Positions 46,033-57,290 are shown, counted from the first letter of the stretch. The stretch: 64,000 bases of DNA from Acinetobacter larvae (GCF_001704115.1 NZ_CP016895.1:2170001-2234000), one strand, 5' to 3'. The notes: generated from the sequence alone by a model not told the origin. Numbers and translations: made by a program.

Positions 46033-47102
46033 TATTTACGCAACTTTAATATTGTTTCAAGGGACTCAATTTGAGCCTGCATATGATCAAGTTGTTTGAC
46101 TATTTTGGTCAATGGCACATCTGCTAATTGTTTGAATCGAATTGCAGCGCGTTTCCATTGTCCTGTTTCTAAGAAGCTTGTACCAGAAGAATACGTCCCT
46201 GCTTGTAAAATATTTTTTGTGATCATTGACATTCCAGTCAATTGGACATTATCTGCAATTTCAATGTGCCCCACTACACCTACGCCACCCGCTAAGATAC
46301 AGTTTTTGCCAATCTTCGTACTTCCTGCTATACCGCATTTTGCAGCAATGGCTGTATTTTCACCAATCACCACGTTATGCGCGATTTGCACAAGATTATC
46401 AATAATCACACCATTTTCCAAAATAGTGTCATCTAATGCACCACGATCAATACTACAATTGGACCCAATGCGAACATCATGACCAATACGCACGGACCCT
46501 AATTGTGCAATGCGGTGCCACTTGGCTTGATACGGTGCAAAACCAAATCCTTCTCCGCCAATCACAGTATTACTATGAATACGAACACGATCACCAACCT
46601 TCACTGCGCAATCGAATGCGACATGATGTGCAATAAAACAATCGCGCCCAATCTCAGTACCATCGCTTATGGTGCTATGTGCTTGAATAATGGTATTTGA
46701 ACCAATCACACAATGCTCACCAATCACCACATAATGACCGATATAAGCATCTTCAGCGATAATCGCAGATTCAGCAATTTGTGCCGTAGCTTCGATACCT
46801 CGCGCCAGTACTTTATGCTCAAAGACATGGCTTAATAAGGCAAATGCTAAATACGGGTTTTCGACCACTATAAAGTTCTGCTGTTGCGGCAGTCTTAAAC
46901 GTAATTGCTCAGTCACAATCAAAGCAGCAGCATGAGATTGCTGAGCATCTGCTAAATGTTTTTCATGACTCACAAATGAAATGGATTGTGCATCTGCTGC
47001 TGCCAGACTCGCGAGCGCAGAAATAGATAAATCTGAATGGCCAATCACTTGACCATTCACATGACGCGCTAGCTCGTCTAGTCGAAATTGGGTAGATTTC
47101 AT
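46032..47102 (-). CDS. lpxD: UDP-3-O-(3-hydroxyacyl)glucosamine N-acyltransferase
   Basis: A 356-residue protein. The N-terminal uridine-binding domain ([20 protein letters not shown]) precedes a left-handed beta-helix of hexapeptide repeats (from about 100: [20 protein letters not shown]) and a C-terminal helix ([16 protein letters not shown]). It adds the second acyl chain in lipid A synthesis. The catalytic His lies in [17 protein letters not shown]. It is 3 bp downstream of skp. Confidence 0.95.
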   Translation of the reverse strand: MKSTQFRLDELARHVNGQVIGHSDLSISALASLAAADAQSISFVSHEKHLADAQQSHAAALIVTEQLRLRLPQQQNFIVVENPYLAFALLSHVFEHKVLARGIEATAQIAESAIIAEDAYIGHYVVIGEHCVIGSNTIIQAHSTISDGTEIGRDCFIAHHVAFDCAVKVGDRVRIHSNTVIGGEGFGFAPYQAKWHRIAQLGSVRIGHDVRIGSNCSIDRGALDDTILENGVIIDNLVQIAHNVVIGENTAIAAKCGIAGSTKIGKNCILAGGVGVVGHIEIADNVQLTGMSMITKNILQAGTYSSGTSFLETGQWKRAAIRFKQLADVPLTKIVKQLDHMQAQIESLETILKLRK

Positions 47103-47105
47103 TGA

Positions 47106-47591
47106 TTATTTAATAGCATTAACCTTTTGAATCATTTTATCAGTTAAATCAAACTTTGGGTCGAATGCTAAAGCCGAATTGCGATTGATGACTAAATCTA
47201 AGCCATTTTCATTGCGCAACTGTTCTGCAGCAGTTTTGATACGTGCTTCAAAAGTCTTGTTGGTGTTTTGAATTGTTGATTGAACTTTAGATTGTACGCT
47301 TTGTTGAATCGATTGGAATTGCGCTGCTTTAGCTTGGAATTGCTGTCCCAATTGATCTGTATTCGCACCTTTTTCTTGTGCTTTTTGACGCAACGCTTCT
47401 AATTCTTTATTCAATTGTTCAAGTTGTGCTGTTTGTGGTTTGACCGATTGTTCTAAGCTGGCATTTTGTTGTTTTAAGTACTGACTACTCTCCACAACAC
47501 GTTCCATGTCTACAACACCATAACCAGCTGCTTGTGCCGCAGCGCTTACACCCAAACCCAACATTAAAACAAAAGCATTTAATTTATTCAT
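47106..47591 (-). CDS. skp: Periplasmic chaperone Skp/OmpH
   Basis: A 161-residue protein with a signal peptide (1-21, ending AAQA-A) and a long coiled-coil core (about 45-130: LEQSVKPQTAQLEQLNKELE and on), the Skp/OmpH pattern of a trimeric jellyfish-like chaperone. It keeps outer-membrane proteins soluble on the way to BamA, whose gene is upstream in the same operon (133 bp apart, with a hairpin between). Confidence 0.93.
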   Translation of the reverse strand: MNKLNAFVLMLGLGVSAAAQAAGYGVVDMERVVESSQYLKQQNASLEQSVKPQTAQLEQLNKELEALRQKAQEKGANTDQLGQQFQAKAAQFQSIQQSVQSKVQSTIQNTNKTFEARIKTAAEQLRNENGLDLVINRNSALAFDPKFDLTDKMIQKVNAIK

Positions 47592-47639
47592 TTTACACCT
47601 AAGGTATTGAAGAACATTATAAAAGTAAAAACTATAGCC

Positions 47640-47691
47640 CTCATATAAGCACTATCGAAAGCGAGCTTTCGATAGCTTGTGCAGATATGAG
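47640..47691 (-). promoter_or_regulatory. Intercistronic hairpin between bamA and skp
   Basis: Inner perfect arms CTATCGAAAGC (47652-47662) and GCTTTCGATAG (47665-47675), plus outer arms CTCATAT (47640-47646) and ATATGAG (47685-47691). No T run follows, so it looks more like an RNA processing or stabilising hairpin than a terminator. Confidence 0.65.
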
Positions 47692-47724
47692 TTGTGGAGC
47701 AATAGAGAGATTAATCAAGCAAAA

Positions 47725-50229
47725 TTAGAACGTACGACCGATTTCAAATTGTAAGGCTTTGGTTTGATCGCCTTGCTTATCATTTAATGGGAAGGCATAA
47801 CTTAAGGAAATTGGACCAATCATGGTAATCCAAGTGAAACCAACACCGACACTGTAACGTAAATTACTTAAATCAAAGCCGTAATTGTCTTTACAGTATT
47901 GTTTGGCATCGACACCTTTTTTGTCGCCATTTAAGTACAACGTACCATTTGGTATATCACACTGCGTATCAAATACTTGTGCGCCTTCAGCAAAGATTAC
48001 AGGACGTACTTGACGTGCCCAATCACCTTTAAATGGAATCGGCAAGGCTAACTCTGCACCCACTTGGAATAAGGCATTACCACCAACTTCCTCTGGGTCC
48101 CAATCACGAATTTTTTGTTCATTATAGGTCACTGCTGGATATTGAGGACCTAAAGTACTGTTGTCATAACCACGTACTGAACCGAAACCACCGGCAAAGA
48201 AGTTCTTATAGAATGGCAAGTCATTACCATAACCCAATTTACCATAACCTCTTAGTACAAAATCTTTACCAAGTGGGAAGTAACTTTGCGCTTCATAAAC
48301 GATTTTTTGGTATTCAACATCACTACCAGGAATGGCAATTTCACCATTAATACGGTGTAAAGTACCAGAGGTTGGGAAAATTGGGCGGTTCAAAGTGTTA
48401 TATGCCCAGCCCAAGTTAAAGTTATAGGTAACAAATTTACCTTCAAAGGCACTTTCAAAGGTACGTACTGCAATCTTATCCTCTGGACATGTTTGTCCTG
48501 ATGTAAGTTCAATTGTGCATTCATTATATTGAGCAGATGCTGTGGCTTTACCACCATGCCCTTTTAAGAAGTCACGAATATAAGTCGAAACATATTGACC
48601 CGTGGTAACTTTAGTCTGGTCGATATTTAAACCCGCACTAATGTTTTGGTTTTCATCAATAGGATAACTAAAGTTAAGACCACCACCAATACTATCGGTA
48701 ACATAGTTATTGACGTTATAGTTGTTATTTAACTTAGTCTTACGATAATACATATTATAACCACGACTGATACCATCAATTGTGAAGTATGGATCAGTTA
48801 CGTTCAGGTTATAGTAGTCTTGGGTTTGTGAACGAGACAAATCAATCGCGACCCGGTTACCGGTACCTAAGAAGTTGGTTTGACTTAAACCCGCTTGGAA
48901 GGTTACACCGCCATTTTGGGAATAACCGACCGCTAAAGTTGTAGTCCCCGAATGTTGTTCTTCAACTTTAATATCCAAATCAACTTGGTCAGGTGAATTC
49001 GGTACACGTACAGGCGTCACCTCGACAGTTTTAAAATAACCCGTACGTTCTAAGCGAATTTTTGAGAGTTCAATTTTTTCATTACTTGCCAATGCACCTT
49101 CCATTTGGCGCATTTCACGACGTAAGACTTCATCGGCTGTTTTATTATTACCACTGAAATTAATACGACGTACAGTAACTTGTTGACCCGGATTGACATA
49201 ATAGTTGAGATCTACAATCTTGGTATCATGGTGAATGGTCGGTACAACGTTAATCTCAGCATAATAATAGCCGGCATTACCATATTTACGTGCGAGCAGT
49301 TGGCGGACATTGTTGACTTTTTCTTGCGAATAAATATTCCCATCTTTATAAACCTGAAGCGCTTTTAACTCATCTGGTTTAAAAAGTGCATCACCCAAAA
49401 ATTTTGTAGTCCCGAAGGTATATTGGTCACCCTCTGTGACAGATACTTCAATAAAGATATGTTTTTTATCTTCACTAATATTCAGGTAAGAGTTATTGAT
49501 TTTAAAATCGATATAGCCCTTATTGAGGTAAAGTGCACGTAAAGCCTCTAAACTTGCGGCCATCTTTTCACGTGCATAACGGTCATTACGGGTAAGAACC
49601 GATGCCCAACCTGATTCTTTTACCGCAAAGATTTGTTTAATCTCATCATCTTTAAAAATACTATTACCAATAATATTGATATCGAAAACTTTAGCGGGTT
49701 TACCTTCATTGAACTCAATTTCTAGATAAACACGGTTATTGGTCTGCGCAATTGTATTAACTTTTACAGTCGCATCATAACGACCCTGTTGCGAATACTG
49801 CTGCTCCAACTCGGTTTCCAAAGTCTGTAATGTCGACTTTTTCAAAACCTCGCCTTCCGCTAAGCCCATTTTCTTGAGCCCTTCTTGTAAGGCTTCTTTG
49901 GGAATGAGTTTATTGCCTTTAAACTCTACTTTGGCAATGACTGGACGCTCAACAACCTTAAACACCAACACCCCATTTTCGTTGAATGCCTGAATGTCAT
50001 CGAACAAGTCAGTAGCATATAAGCTACGCACCCCGTCAGCAATCGTCATGTCATTGATACGATCACCACTATTGATTGAAAGCAAAGGCAGTACAGTGTT
50101 CGGTTGCAAACGAACAAGGCCATCAATACGAACATCACGAACGATAAAGTCTTCCGCTGCATGAACTTGTTGTACTGCTGCCATTGCACTGACCAGCGCA
50201 AGCGGCATAAATAAATGTGAGTGTTGCAT
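47725..50229 (-). CDS. bamA: Outer-membrane protein assembly factor BamA
   Basis: An 834-residue Omp85 protein: signal peptide (1-24, VHA-A), five POTRA domains (about 25-420, the first beginning FIVRDVRIDGLVRLQPNTVL) and a 16-strand barrel ending LQFEIGRTF. Loop 6 carries SVRGYDNSTLGP, i.e. VRGY where E. coli has VRGF. It folds and inserts beta-barrel proteins into the outer membrane. Located between rseP and skp as in many gammaproteobacteria. Confidence 0.97.
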   Translation of the reverse strand: MQHSHLFMPLALVSAMAAVQQVHAAEDFIVRDVRIDGLVRLQPNTVLPLLSINSGDRINDMTIADGVRSLYATDLFDDIQAFNENGVLVFKVVERPVIAKVEFKGNKLIPKEALQEGLKKMGLAEGEVLKKSTLQTLETELEQQYSQQGRYDATVKVNTIAQTNNRVYLEIEFNEGKPAKVFDINIIGNSIFKDDEIKQIFAVKESGWASVLTRNDRYAREKMAASLEALRALYLNKGYIDFKINNSYLNISEDKKHIFIEVSVTEGDQYTFGTTKFLGDALFKPDELKALQVYKDGNIYSQEKVNNVRQLLARKYGNAGYYYAEINVVPTIHHDTKIVDLNYYVNPGQQVTVRRINFSGNNKTADEVLRREMRQMEGALASNEKIELSKIRLERTGYFKTVEVTPVRVPNSPDQVDLDIKVEEQHSGTTTLAVGYSQNGGVTFQAGLSQTNFLGTGNRVAIDLSRSQTQDYYNLNVTDPYFTIDGISRGYNMYYRKTKLNNNYNVNNYVTDSIGGGLNFSYPIDENQNISAGLNIDQTKVTTGQYVSTYIRDFLKGHGGKATASAQYNECTIELTSGQTCPEDKIAVRTFESAFEGKFVTYNFNLGWAYNTLNRPIFPTSGTLHRINGEIAIPGSDVEYQKIVYEAQSYFPLGKDFVLRGYGKLGYGNDLPFYKNFFAGGFGSVRGYDNSTLGPQYPAVTYNEQKIRDWDPEEVGGNALFQVGAELALPIPFKGDWARQVRPVIFAEGAQVFDTQCDIPNGTLYLNGDKKGVDAKQYCKDNYGFDLSNLRYSVGVGFTWITMIGPISLSYAFPLNDKQGDQTKALQFEIGRTF

Positions 50230-50272
50230 GCCTATTATTTTCCAGTAGGTTAATTTTTTCCAAAATTAAAGT

Positions 50273-51628
50273 TTATAATCGCATAAAATCGTTAAAGATC
50301 GCCAGTAGCATCATGCTACCCAACAGTACGATACCAATTTTAAGACCAATAATTTGTATGTGTTCAGATACCGGCTTACCCCGAATTGCCTCTATGACAT
50401 AATAAAGTAAATGACCACCATCTAGCATCGGAATTGGCAACAAATTTAATATTCCTAAACTGACACTCATCATCGCCATAAAGGAAATAAAACTTTGCAA
50501 GCCCATTTCTGCACTTTGTCCAGCAAATTTAGCAATCGTAATTGGACCAGATAAGCTTTCCAAACCAATTAACCCGCGCACCATTTTCACAACAGATCCA
50601 AACATCATGCCAGAAAGCTGTACGGTTTTATTTACGGCAACACCAAGCGCTTCGAGAGGATTATAATGAATAACCTGCTTATATTGTTCAGGAATTTCAT
50701 TATCTAGTGCTTGAGCTTCAACACCAAGCATCCCGACAACATTCCCCATATTATCACGATGACCTTGTGGCATCACGTGTAAATTTAACGGCTGTCCAGC
50801 ACGAAGTACTGAAATATTAAGCATTTTTTCTGGTGATTTTTGCACAACATCGACAACATCAAACCAGTCGCGCATGGCAACACCATTGATTTCAACAATT
50901 TTGTCGCCTTCTTTCATACCTTGACGTACGGCAGCCCCATCATCTGTCAATTTATAGATCACAGCAGGAATTGGCGGATGATAGGGTTGGAAACCAAGCA
51001 CTGCAAATGCGGAATCACCTTGTTGTTTTAGAAAATTATTAATCGGTAATTGTAAGTTTTTGAGTTGGTTTTGAGACTCTACCTGTAGATTAACAACCCC
51101 TGTTTCGCCGACTCGATTCACCAAAGCAAGGTTCACTTGTTCCCAACTCTTGGTCTCTTTACCATCGACCATCACAATCTTGTCGCCCACTTGCATGTTT
51201 TGCATTGCAGCGGGTGTATCTGCAACGACTTTACCTACACGGGTATTGAGTTGTTCTTGGGCTGGAAGAAATAACAACCAGAATAATAACACCGCAAAAA
51301 TCAAATTAATGGCAGGTCCAGCAGCCACAATGGCTATTCTTTTCCAGACAGATTGGCGGTTAAACGCATATGGCAAGTCTTCTTCTTTAACATTGCCGTC
51401 ACGCTCATCCAGCATTTTGACATAACCGCCGAGTGGTAAGGCAGATAGTTGATATTGAATACCTGTTTTCTTAGATGTTTTGTGAATGATCTTTGGACCA
51501 AAACCGATTGAATAAATCAGTACTTTTACACCTAATTTACGTGCCACCCAATAATGACCAAATTCATGTATTGCAATGAGTGGGCCTAACAATAATATAG
51601 CGGCGACAATAATAAACAGGATACTCAT
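50273..51628 (-). CDS. rseP: Site-2 protease RseP
   Basis: A 451-residue intramembrane metalloprotease. HEFGH at 21-25 in the first transmembrane helix binds zinc, and NLLPIPMLDGGHLLYYVIEA near residue 400 supplies the third ligand Asp. Two PDZ-like domains lie between (about 110-210 and 215-300). By family role it cleaves anti-sigma factor RseA and remnant signal peptides. It follows dxr by 2 bp. Confidence 0.96.
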   Translation of the reverse strand: MSILFIIVAAILLLGPLIAIHEFGHYWVARKLGVKVLIYSIGFGPKIIHKTSKKTGIQYQLSALPLGGYVKMLDERDGNVKEEDLPYAFNRQSVWKRIAIVAAGPAINLIFAVLLFWLLFLPAQEQLNTRVGKVVADTPAAMQNMQVGDKIVMVDGKETKSWEQVNLALVNRVGETGVVNLQVESQNQLKNLQLPINNFLKQQGDSAFAVLGFQPYHPPIPAVIYKLTDDGAAVRQGMKEGDKIVEINGVAMRDWFDVVDVVQKSPEKMLNISVLRAGQPLNLHVMPQGHRDNMGNVVGMLGVEAQALDNEIPEQYKQVIHYNPLEALGVAVNKTVQLSGMMFGSVVKMVRGLIGLESLSGPITIAKFAGQSAEMGLQSFISFMAMMSVSLGILNLLPIPMLDGGHLLYYVIEAIRGKPVSEHIQIIGLKIGIVLLGSMMLLAIFNDFMRL

Positions 51629-51630
51629 TT

Positions 51631-52827
51631 TTAGTGTTCCAACTGCTGAATATAGTGTGAAGTAACTTGTCTCGCATACTGATCGCTGTGCAAGATAGCC
51701 GCAATACTCTCTGCAGGGCTATTTTGAACGTGATTTAAGGTATGTTCAACTATCTGCGGAATTTTTAAGAAAGAAATTTTCTTATTTAGGAATGCATCGA
51801 CAGCAACTTCATTCGCAGCGTTCAAAATGGTCGTACTGGTACCACCAGCTTTCATCGCCTCTCTTGCCAACCTCAACGCCGGAAAACGTTGTAGATCTGG
51901 CTCACAAAAATCGAGATGATGATGCACAAACAAATCTAAAGCATCGACCTGCGTTGCAATGCGTTCTGGCCAGGCCAGTGCATGTGCAATCGGAGTACAC
52001 ATATCAGGATTTCCAAGTTGAGCCAAAGTTGAACCGTCAATATATTGAACCAATGAGTGAATAATACTTTGTGGGTGAATTACCACTGTAACAAAATGTT
52101 CAGGAATTGAAAACAAATGACAAGCTTCGATTAACTCTAAGCCTTTATTCATTAGGCTTGCGGAGTCAACCGATATTTTACGTCCCATCGACCAGTTCGG
52201 ATGTTTACAAGCTTGATCCGGAGTAACCTGTTCAAGTTGTGCAAGACTATGATTTAAAAAAGGACCGCCAGATGCAGTCAATAAAATTTTTGCAATACCA
52301 AAGTGTTCTGGCTGGCGTACCGCAGCCTGCTGATAATGATGTGGCAAACATTGGAAAATTGCATTGTGTTCGGAGTCGACCGGCATTAATAACGCGTGAT
52401 TATCACGTGCGGCTTGTAACATTAACTCACCGCTCATCACCAATGCTTCTTTGTTGGCTAGTAGTACACGTTTGCCAGCACGTACAGCAGCCAATGTCGA
52501 CAACAACCCCGCAGCACCAACAATTGCCGCCATGACCACATCTACTTGTGGGTGCTCAGCGATTGCAACCAAACCATCTTGTTCAGTTAAAATTTCGATT
52601 TCAGTCAGTTGATTGTGTTGTAATAATTGATGTAATTGATCTACATGCTGCTCAGGTACCACCACCACTTGTGGATGAAAACGTACACATAACTGTACCA
52701 ATTCATGGATACGACTATGTGCACTTAAAGCAAAAACTGTATATTGTTCAGGGTGCTGTTCCAAAACTTTAAGCGTACTTAGACCAATGGAACCCGTTGC
52801 GCCTAAGATACTAACCGATTGTAACAT
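51631..52827 (-). CDS. dxr: 1-deoxy-D-xylulose-5-phosphate reductoisomerase
   Basis: A 398-residue NADPH-dependent enzyme: nucleotide-binding motif ILGATGSIGLSTL at the N-terminus, LLANKEALVMSG, the metal/substrate segment PVDSEHNAIFQCL, and WSMGRKISVDSASLMNKGLE. It makes 2-C-methylerythritol 4-phosphate in the non-mevalonate isoprenoid route, which feeds UppS further upstream in this cluster. Its start abuts the cdsA stop. Confidence 0.97.
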   Translation of the reverse strand: MLQSVSILGATGSIGLSTLKVLEQHPEQYTVFALSAHSRIHELVQLCVRFHPQVVVVPEQHVDQLHQLLQHNQLTEIEILTEQDGLVAIAEHPQVDVVMAAIVGAAGLLSTLAAVRAGKRVLLANKEALVMSGELMLQAARDNHALLMPVDSEHNAIFQCLPHHYQQAAVRQPEHFGIAKILLTASGGPFLNHSLAQLEQVTPDQACKHPNWSMGRKISVDSASLMNKGLELIEACHLFSIPEHFVTVVIHPQSIIHSLVQYIDGSTLAQLGNPDMCTPIAHALAWPERIATQVDALDLFVHHHLDFCEPDLQRFPALRLAREAMKAGGTSTTILNAANEVAVDAFLNKKISFLKIPQIVEHTLNHVQNSPAESIAAILHSDQYARQVTSHYIQQLEH

Positions 52828-53652
52828 CTATAAATTTACACCAATAAGTTGAAGTACAATAATCCCGACCGCAAAAATTGGCGCAGCAGCAAGTAAAGAA
52901 TCGATACGATCTAACACGCCACCATGACCTGGTAAAATGCGTCCAGAATCTTTGATGCCTGCCCGCCGCTTAATCATGGATTCGAATAAGTCACCCAGCA
53001 CAGAACTAAAGACAGTAATGATAGAAATCACTAAAAAAATAACATGATGCAGCAAACTTAACGAGAGGAAATACGCTTGCACAACAATAATGACCAAAGC
53101 GACTGTCACGATGCCACCCAATAAACCTTCAATGGTTTTATTGGGACTGACATGTGGTGCCAATTTACGCCGTCCTAATTTGCGACCCACAAAATAAGCA
53201 CCACTATCTGCTCCCCAAACCAATAAGAACAAATACATCAGCCACCACGGCGACATCTGCCAAACCATATAAATGGCACTTACTGCTGCGGCAATTAGAA
53301 TAACGCCCATCGGATATAAACGATTGCAATACCAATGGTCTATTCGTGGATAGTGCTTTACCCAATAAATGCTTAGGAGCCAAATAAAAATGGACGCAAC
53401 CCACAGCACCAAACCAACATGCTCATGATTTAGAGTAAGTAAAGACAATAAAGCAGTTACAAAACCAAAAGCTGCAGCAGCAACTTTATTGACGCTTTGC
53501 TCTGGATGCGGCATGAGCTTAAACCACTCATATCCTGCGGCACCTGCGGCAGCTACCATTAAAATCAACATCGGATAGTGTGATGTTGTATAAAACATGC
53601 AAAAGAATACAACAGCAACCAGTACCAATGCGGTGATGATCCGCTCTATCAT
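52828..53652 (-). CDS. cdsA: Phosphatidate cytidylyltransferase
   Basis: A 274-residue multi-pass membrane enzyme with the CdsA signature IKRRAGIKDSGRILPGHGGV followed by LDRIDSL near the C-terminus. It forms CDP-diacylglycerol, the precursor of all phospholipids. Its start overlaps the uppS stop by one base. Confidence 0.95.
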   Translation of the reverse strand: MIERIITALVLVAVVFFCMFYTTSHYPMLILMVAAAGAAGYEWFKLMPHPEQSVNKVAAAAFGFVTALLSLLTLNHEHVGLVLWVASIFIWLLSIYWVKHYPRIDHWYCNRLYPMGVILIAAAVSAIYMVWQMSPWWLMYLFLLVWGADSGAYFVGRKLGRRKLAPHVSPNKTIEGLLGGIVTVALVIIVVQAYFLSLSLLHHVIFLVISIITVFSSVLGDLFESMIKRRAGIKDSGRILPGHGGVLDRIDSLLAAAPIFAVGIIVLQLIGVNL

Positions 53653-54404
53653 TATTTTTTCTCTATTTTCTCATGAAGAAGTTGTTCTGAAGTCTTACCA
53701 AAACGGCGCTCACGCCCCATATAGACGGCGATCGCATCATCAAATTCTTCTGGTGTAAATTCTGGCCACAATGTCTGGGTAAAATATAATTCCGCATAGG
53801 CAGCCTGCCATAATAAAAAATTTGATAATCGATAATCTCCGCCTGTACGAATCAGTAAGTCAACTGGCGGCAGATCCCCCAAACTCAACATACCACCGAA
53901 TAGGTCAATATCAACATCCTCGAGTTGCAATTGCTGTGCTGCAACTTGTGCTGCAACTTGCTTGGCGGTATTGATAATATCCCACATTCCACCATAACTG
54001 ATCGCAATACTGAGTGTCATGGCGGTAAAATGTGCGGTTTTCTGTTCGGCGTGCTGCATGAGCTGCTGCAATGTGGGTGATAATCGCTGACGATCACCAA
54101 TAAAGCGCAAGGCGATTGAAAATTTTTCCATACGTGGAATTTGCTCGTGGATAGTATCCACAAGCAACTGCATCAGGAGTTCAATTTCATGACGAGGACG
54201 ATTCCAGTTCTCACTGGAAAAAGCAAAAACGGTCAATGCCCGAATATTAAGCTTACGGCAATGTTCAACGATAGGATCTAAAACATTTTTTCCCTCGCGG
54301 TGACCATCGCCTTTATCAAGATTATTTTTTCTAGCAAAACGATTGTTGCCATCCATAATAATGGCAACATGTTGTGGGAGTCCCGAAGCATCTGATGCAG
54401 TCAT
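53652..54404 (-). CDS. uppS: Undecaprenyl diphosphate synthase
   Basis: A 250-residue cis-prenyltransferase. The P-loop-like motif reads IIMDGNNRFARKNN, where E. coli has MDGNGRWA, so two residues differ from the common consensus; the catalytic Asp is kept. VFAFSSENWNRP and DLLIRTGGDYRLSNFLLWQ are typical. It makes the C55 lipid carrier for peptidoglycan and other polysaccharides. Six bp separate it from frr. Confidence 0.95.
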   Translation of the reverse strand: MTASDASGLPQHVAIIMDGNNRFARKNNLDKGDGHREGKNVLDPIVEHCRKLNIRALTVFAFSSENWNRPRHEIELLMQLLVDTIHEQIPRMEKFSIALRFIGDRQRLSPTLQQLMQHAEQKTAHFTAMTLSIAISYGGMWDIINTAKQVAAQVAAQQLQLEDVDIDLFGGMLSLGDLPPVDLLIRTGGDYRLSNFLLWQAAYAELYFTQTLWPEFTPEEFDDAIAVYMGRERRFGKTSEQLLHEKIEKK

Positions 54405-54410
54405 GCAAAA

Positions 54411-54965
54411 TTAGACCTTTAACAATTCTGCTTCTTTCGCAGCCAAACGTTTATCAACTTCAGCAACGTACTTATCGGTAATTTTCTGAACATCCTCACC
54501 GGCACGGCGTTCATCATCTTCAGAAATTTCTTTTTCTTTCAATAGTGCTTTAATATCGCCCAATACATCACGACGAATATTACGAATCGCAACTTTGGCA
54601 TTTTCTGCTTCACTGCGCGCTACTTTTTGCATGTCACGACGTGTTTCTTCGGTTAGTGCTGGTAAAGGAACACGAATCGCATCTGCGCTAATTGGGTTTA
54701 AACCCAAATCACTTTCACGAATGGCTTTATCGATAGCAGAAACCATAGTGCGTTCAAATGGTTGTACGATCAATGTGCGTGAATCTTCTATACCGACGTT
54801 GGCAACTTGGTTCAATGGAACATCTGAACCGTAATAAGGCACCATAACACCATTCAAAATTGAAGGATGTGCTCGTCCTGTACGAACTTTTGCAAAGCCT
54901 TGTTCTAGCGACTCAAGGGTCTTTTGCATACGTAATTCACTATCTTTTTTAAGATCGTTAATCAT
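54411..54965 (-). CDS. frr: Ribosome recycling factor
   Basis: A 184-residue protein of normal RRF length. [20 protein letters not shown], then [20 protein letters not shown] and the charged helix [20 protein letters not shown] are diagnostic. With EF-G it splits the post-termination ribosome. It lies 79 bp downstream of pyrH, as in most bacteria. Confidence 0.97.
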   Translation of the reverse strand: MINDLKKDSELRMQKTLESLEQGFAKVRTGRAHPSILNGVMVPYYGSDVPLNQVANVGIEDSRTLIVQPFERTMVSAIDKAIRESDLGLNPISADAIRVPLPALTEETRRDMQKVARSEAENAKVAIRNIRRDVLGDIKALLKEKEISEDDERRAGEDVQKITDKYVAEVDKRLAAKEAELLKV

Positions 54966-55044
54966 ATGATCTTCCTTACTTATTTCTACAAAAGTGTTTT
55001 ATTAAAAATTGCAGTAGTATAAAGAGCTTTGCCGCTCAGGTACA

Positions 55045-55773
55045 TTAGTTTGTGACCAAGGTGCCTTCTTTCTCACCCATTACCACAGAAAGCAATGCGC
55101 CAGACTTATTCATATCAAAGACTTGCAATGGTACTTGGTGATCACGACACAAACAGATTGCTGTTAAATCCATCACCCCCAATTTACCATCTAGCACTTC
55201 ATCGAAGCTTAATTGATCATATTTAACGGCATCTTCGTATTTACTTGGGTCTTTATTGTACACGCCATCTACTTTGGTTGCTTTTAAAATCAGCTTGGCT
55301 TCGATTTCAATACCACGTAAACATGCAGCAGTATCTGTCGTAAAGAATGGATTGCCAGTACCGGCCACAAACACACACACTTCACCTTGTGACAAATGAC
55401 GAATAGCATCACGACTCGAATAAGACTCTACAACGGTTCCTATCGGTAAGGCAGACATTAAACGTGTTTTAATATTACGGCGCACCAAGGCGTCACGCAA
55501 AGCCAAACCATTCATCACTGTTGCTAACATTCCCATTTGGTCGCCTGTGACCCGACCGACCAAACCGTCTTTTTGTAATTGGCTACCACGGTATAAGTTA
55601 CCACCGCCAACAACAATCCCGACTTGTACCCCTAAACCAACCAAGTGCGCGATCGACAAAGACATCTGATCTAATACTTGCGCATCGATCCCCATATCTT
55701 TATTGCCGGCCAACGCCTCTCCAGAAAGTTTAAGTAAAATCCTAGAATATCGTGGATTTTTTGAATCTGACAT
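55045..55773 (-). CDS. pyrH: Uridylate kinase
   Basis: A protein of 242 residues from [21 protein letters not shown] chose the ATG at 55773 (GGAG 8 bases upstream) over an upstream GTG at 55794. The [12 protein letters not shown] and [20 protein letters not shown] segments, then [16 protein letters not shown], mark the amino-acid-kinase fold of bacterial UMP kinase. It phosphorylates UMP to UDP. In E. coli tsf precedes it; here rimO does. Confidence 0.96.
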   Translation of the reverse strand: MSDSKNPRYSRILLKLSGEALAGNKDMGIDAQVLDQMSLSIAHLVGLGVQVGIVVGGGNLYRGSQLQKDGLVGRVTGDQMGMLATVMNGLALRDALVRRNIKTRLMSALPIGTVVESYSSRDAIRHLSQGEVCVFVAGTGNPFFTTDTAACLRGIEIEAKLILKATKVDGVYNKDPSKYEDAVKYDQLSFDEVLDGKLGVMDLTAICLCRDHQVPLQVFDMNKSGALLSVVMGEKEGTLVTN

Positions 55774-55823
55774 AGCTAAAGCTCCGCAACTCACTTTAAT
55801 TTTATATACACACTAAAATACGA

Positions 55824-57167
55824 TTAAACCGATTTCACTCGAATTAATTTTGCAAATAAATCATACTCATCAGCATCAGTGATTTCGACTTCAAGCCAAT
55901 CACCTACCTTGATTTGTGATTTATCGATATCTTCTACAAATACATGCCCATCAATTTCTGGTGCATCTGCATATGACCGCGCTACTGCCACTGGATAATC
56001 TTCTTCCAAATCATCAACTAACACTGTCATCACTTGACCAATGCGCTGTTGTAATTTGGCAGTAGAAATTTGCTGTTGCACTTGCATGAAGCGCTCATAA
56101 CGTTGCTGTTTAATCTCTTCAGGCACATGATCTGGCAGATCATTTGCTGTTGCGCCTTCTACCGGTGAATACGTAAAGCAACCAACGCGATCCAGTTGTG
56201 CGTGTTGCAACCAATCCAGTAGCATTTGGAAATCTTCTTCTGTTTCACCCGGAAAACCCACAACGAAAGTGGAGCGAATCACCAGATCAGGGCACTTCTC
56301 GCGCCAAGCTTGTAAACGCGCTAAGGTATTTTCACTATGTGCTGGCCGTTTCATCAATTTGAGAACTTTCGGGCTGGCGTGTTGAAAAGGAATATCTAAA
56401 TAAGGCAAGATTTTGCCTGCTGCCATGAGTTCAATCGCAGCATCGACATGTGGATAAGGATAGACATAGTGCAAACGCACCCAGATGCCAAGTTTCCCAA
56501 GTGCTTCACACATATCGTAGAATTTGGTTTTGATCGGTTGACCATTCCAGAAATCAAGCTTGTATTTGGTATCTACCCCATAGGCAGAGGTATCTTGTGA
56601 AATCACAAGTACTTCTTTTACACCAGATTTCTTTAAGGCTTGCGCTTCGTTTAAAACCGAACCAATTGGTCTAGACACCAAATCGCCGCGCATACTTGGA
56701 ATAATACAAAAGGTACACCGGTGATTACAGCCTTCCGATATTTTCAAATAAGCATAATGTTTAGGTGTTAAACGGATGCCTTGTGGCGGAACCAAGTCCA
56801 CATAGGGATTATGTGCGGGTGGCGCGGGTACATATTGATGTACGGCTTCCATCACATCTTGATAAGCTGCTGCACCAGTAACTTTTAAAACATTGGGATG
56901 CATCTGACGAATTTTCTCTTCATCTTTACCTAAGCATCCCGTCACGATCACACGACCATTTTCATTGATGGCCTCACCAATTGCGTCTAGTGATTCTTGC
57001 ACTGCAGATTCAATAAAACCACAGGTATTGACAACCACTAAATCTGCACCGTCATAATCTGATGCAACTTCATAACCTTCAGTTTTCAACTGGGTTAAAA
57101 TACGTTCAGAATCGACCAATGCCTTAGGACAACCTAAAGAAACAAAACCGACTTTGGGGGATTTCAT
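55824..57167 (-). CDS. rimO: Ribosomal protein S12 methylthiotransferase RimO
   Basis: A 447-residue radical-SAM enzyme from [20 protein letters not shown]; the ATG at 57167 is preferred over an upstream GTG at 57182. Three cysteines of the N-terminal MTTase domain (SLGCPK, VNTCGF, VTGCLG), the radical SAM motif [11 protein letters not shown], and a C-terminal TRAM domain (about 380-447) are visible. It adds a methylthio group to Asp of ribosomal protein S12. It is the first gene of the minus-strand cluster, 50 bp from pyrH. Confidence 0.95.
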   Translation of the reverse strand: MKSPKVGFVSLGCPKALVDSERILTQLKTEGYEVASDYDGADLVVVNTCGFIESAVQESLDAIGEAINENGRVIVTGCLGKDEEKIRQMHPNVLKVTGAAAYQDVMEAVHQYVPAPPAHNPYVDLVPPQGIRLTPKHYAYLKISEGCNHRCTFCIIPSMRGDLVSRPIGSVLNEAQALKKSGVKEVLVISQDTSAYGVDTKYKLDFWNGQPIKTKFYDMCEALGKLGIWVRLHYVYPYPHVDAAIELMAAGKILPYLDIPFQHASPKVLKLMKRPAHSENTLARLQAWREKCPDLVIRSTFVVGFPGETEEDFQMLLDWLQHAQLDRVGCFTYSPVEGATANDLPDHVPEEIKQQRYERFMQVQQQISTAKLQQRIGQVMTVLVDDLEEDYPVAVARSYADAPEIDGHVFVEDIDKSQIKVGDWLEVEITDADEYDLFAKLIRVKSV

Positions 57168-57290
57168 GACTCTGCACTCCACTAGAATGCGCGTATTGTA
57201 TGACTTTTCTTACTATAAAAATAGCTTGAAACCATACTCTTTGTGTTATGCACCACAATTAAACCAATTTTTATACATCTTGTATTTTTC

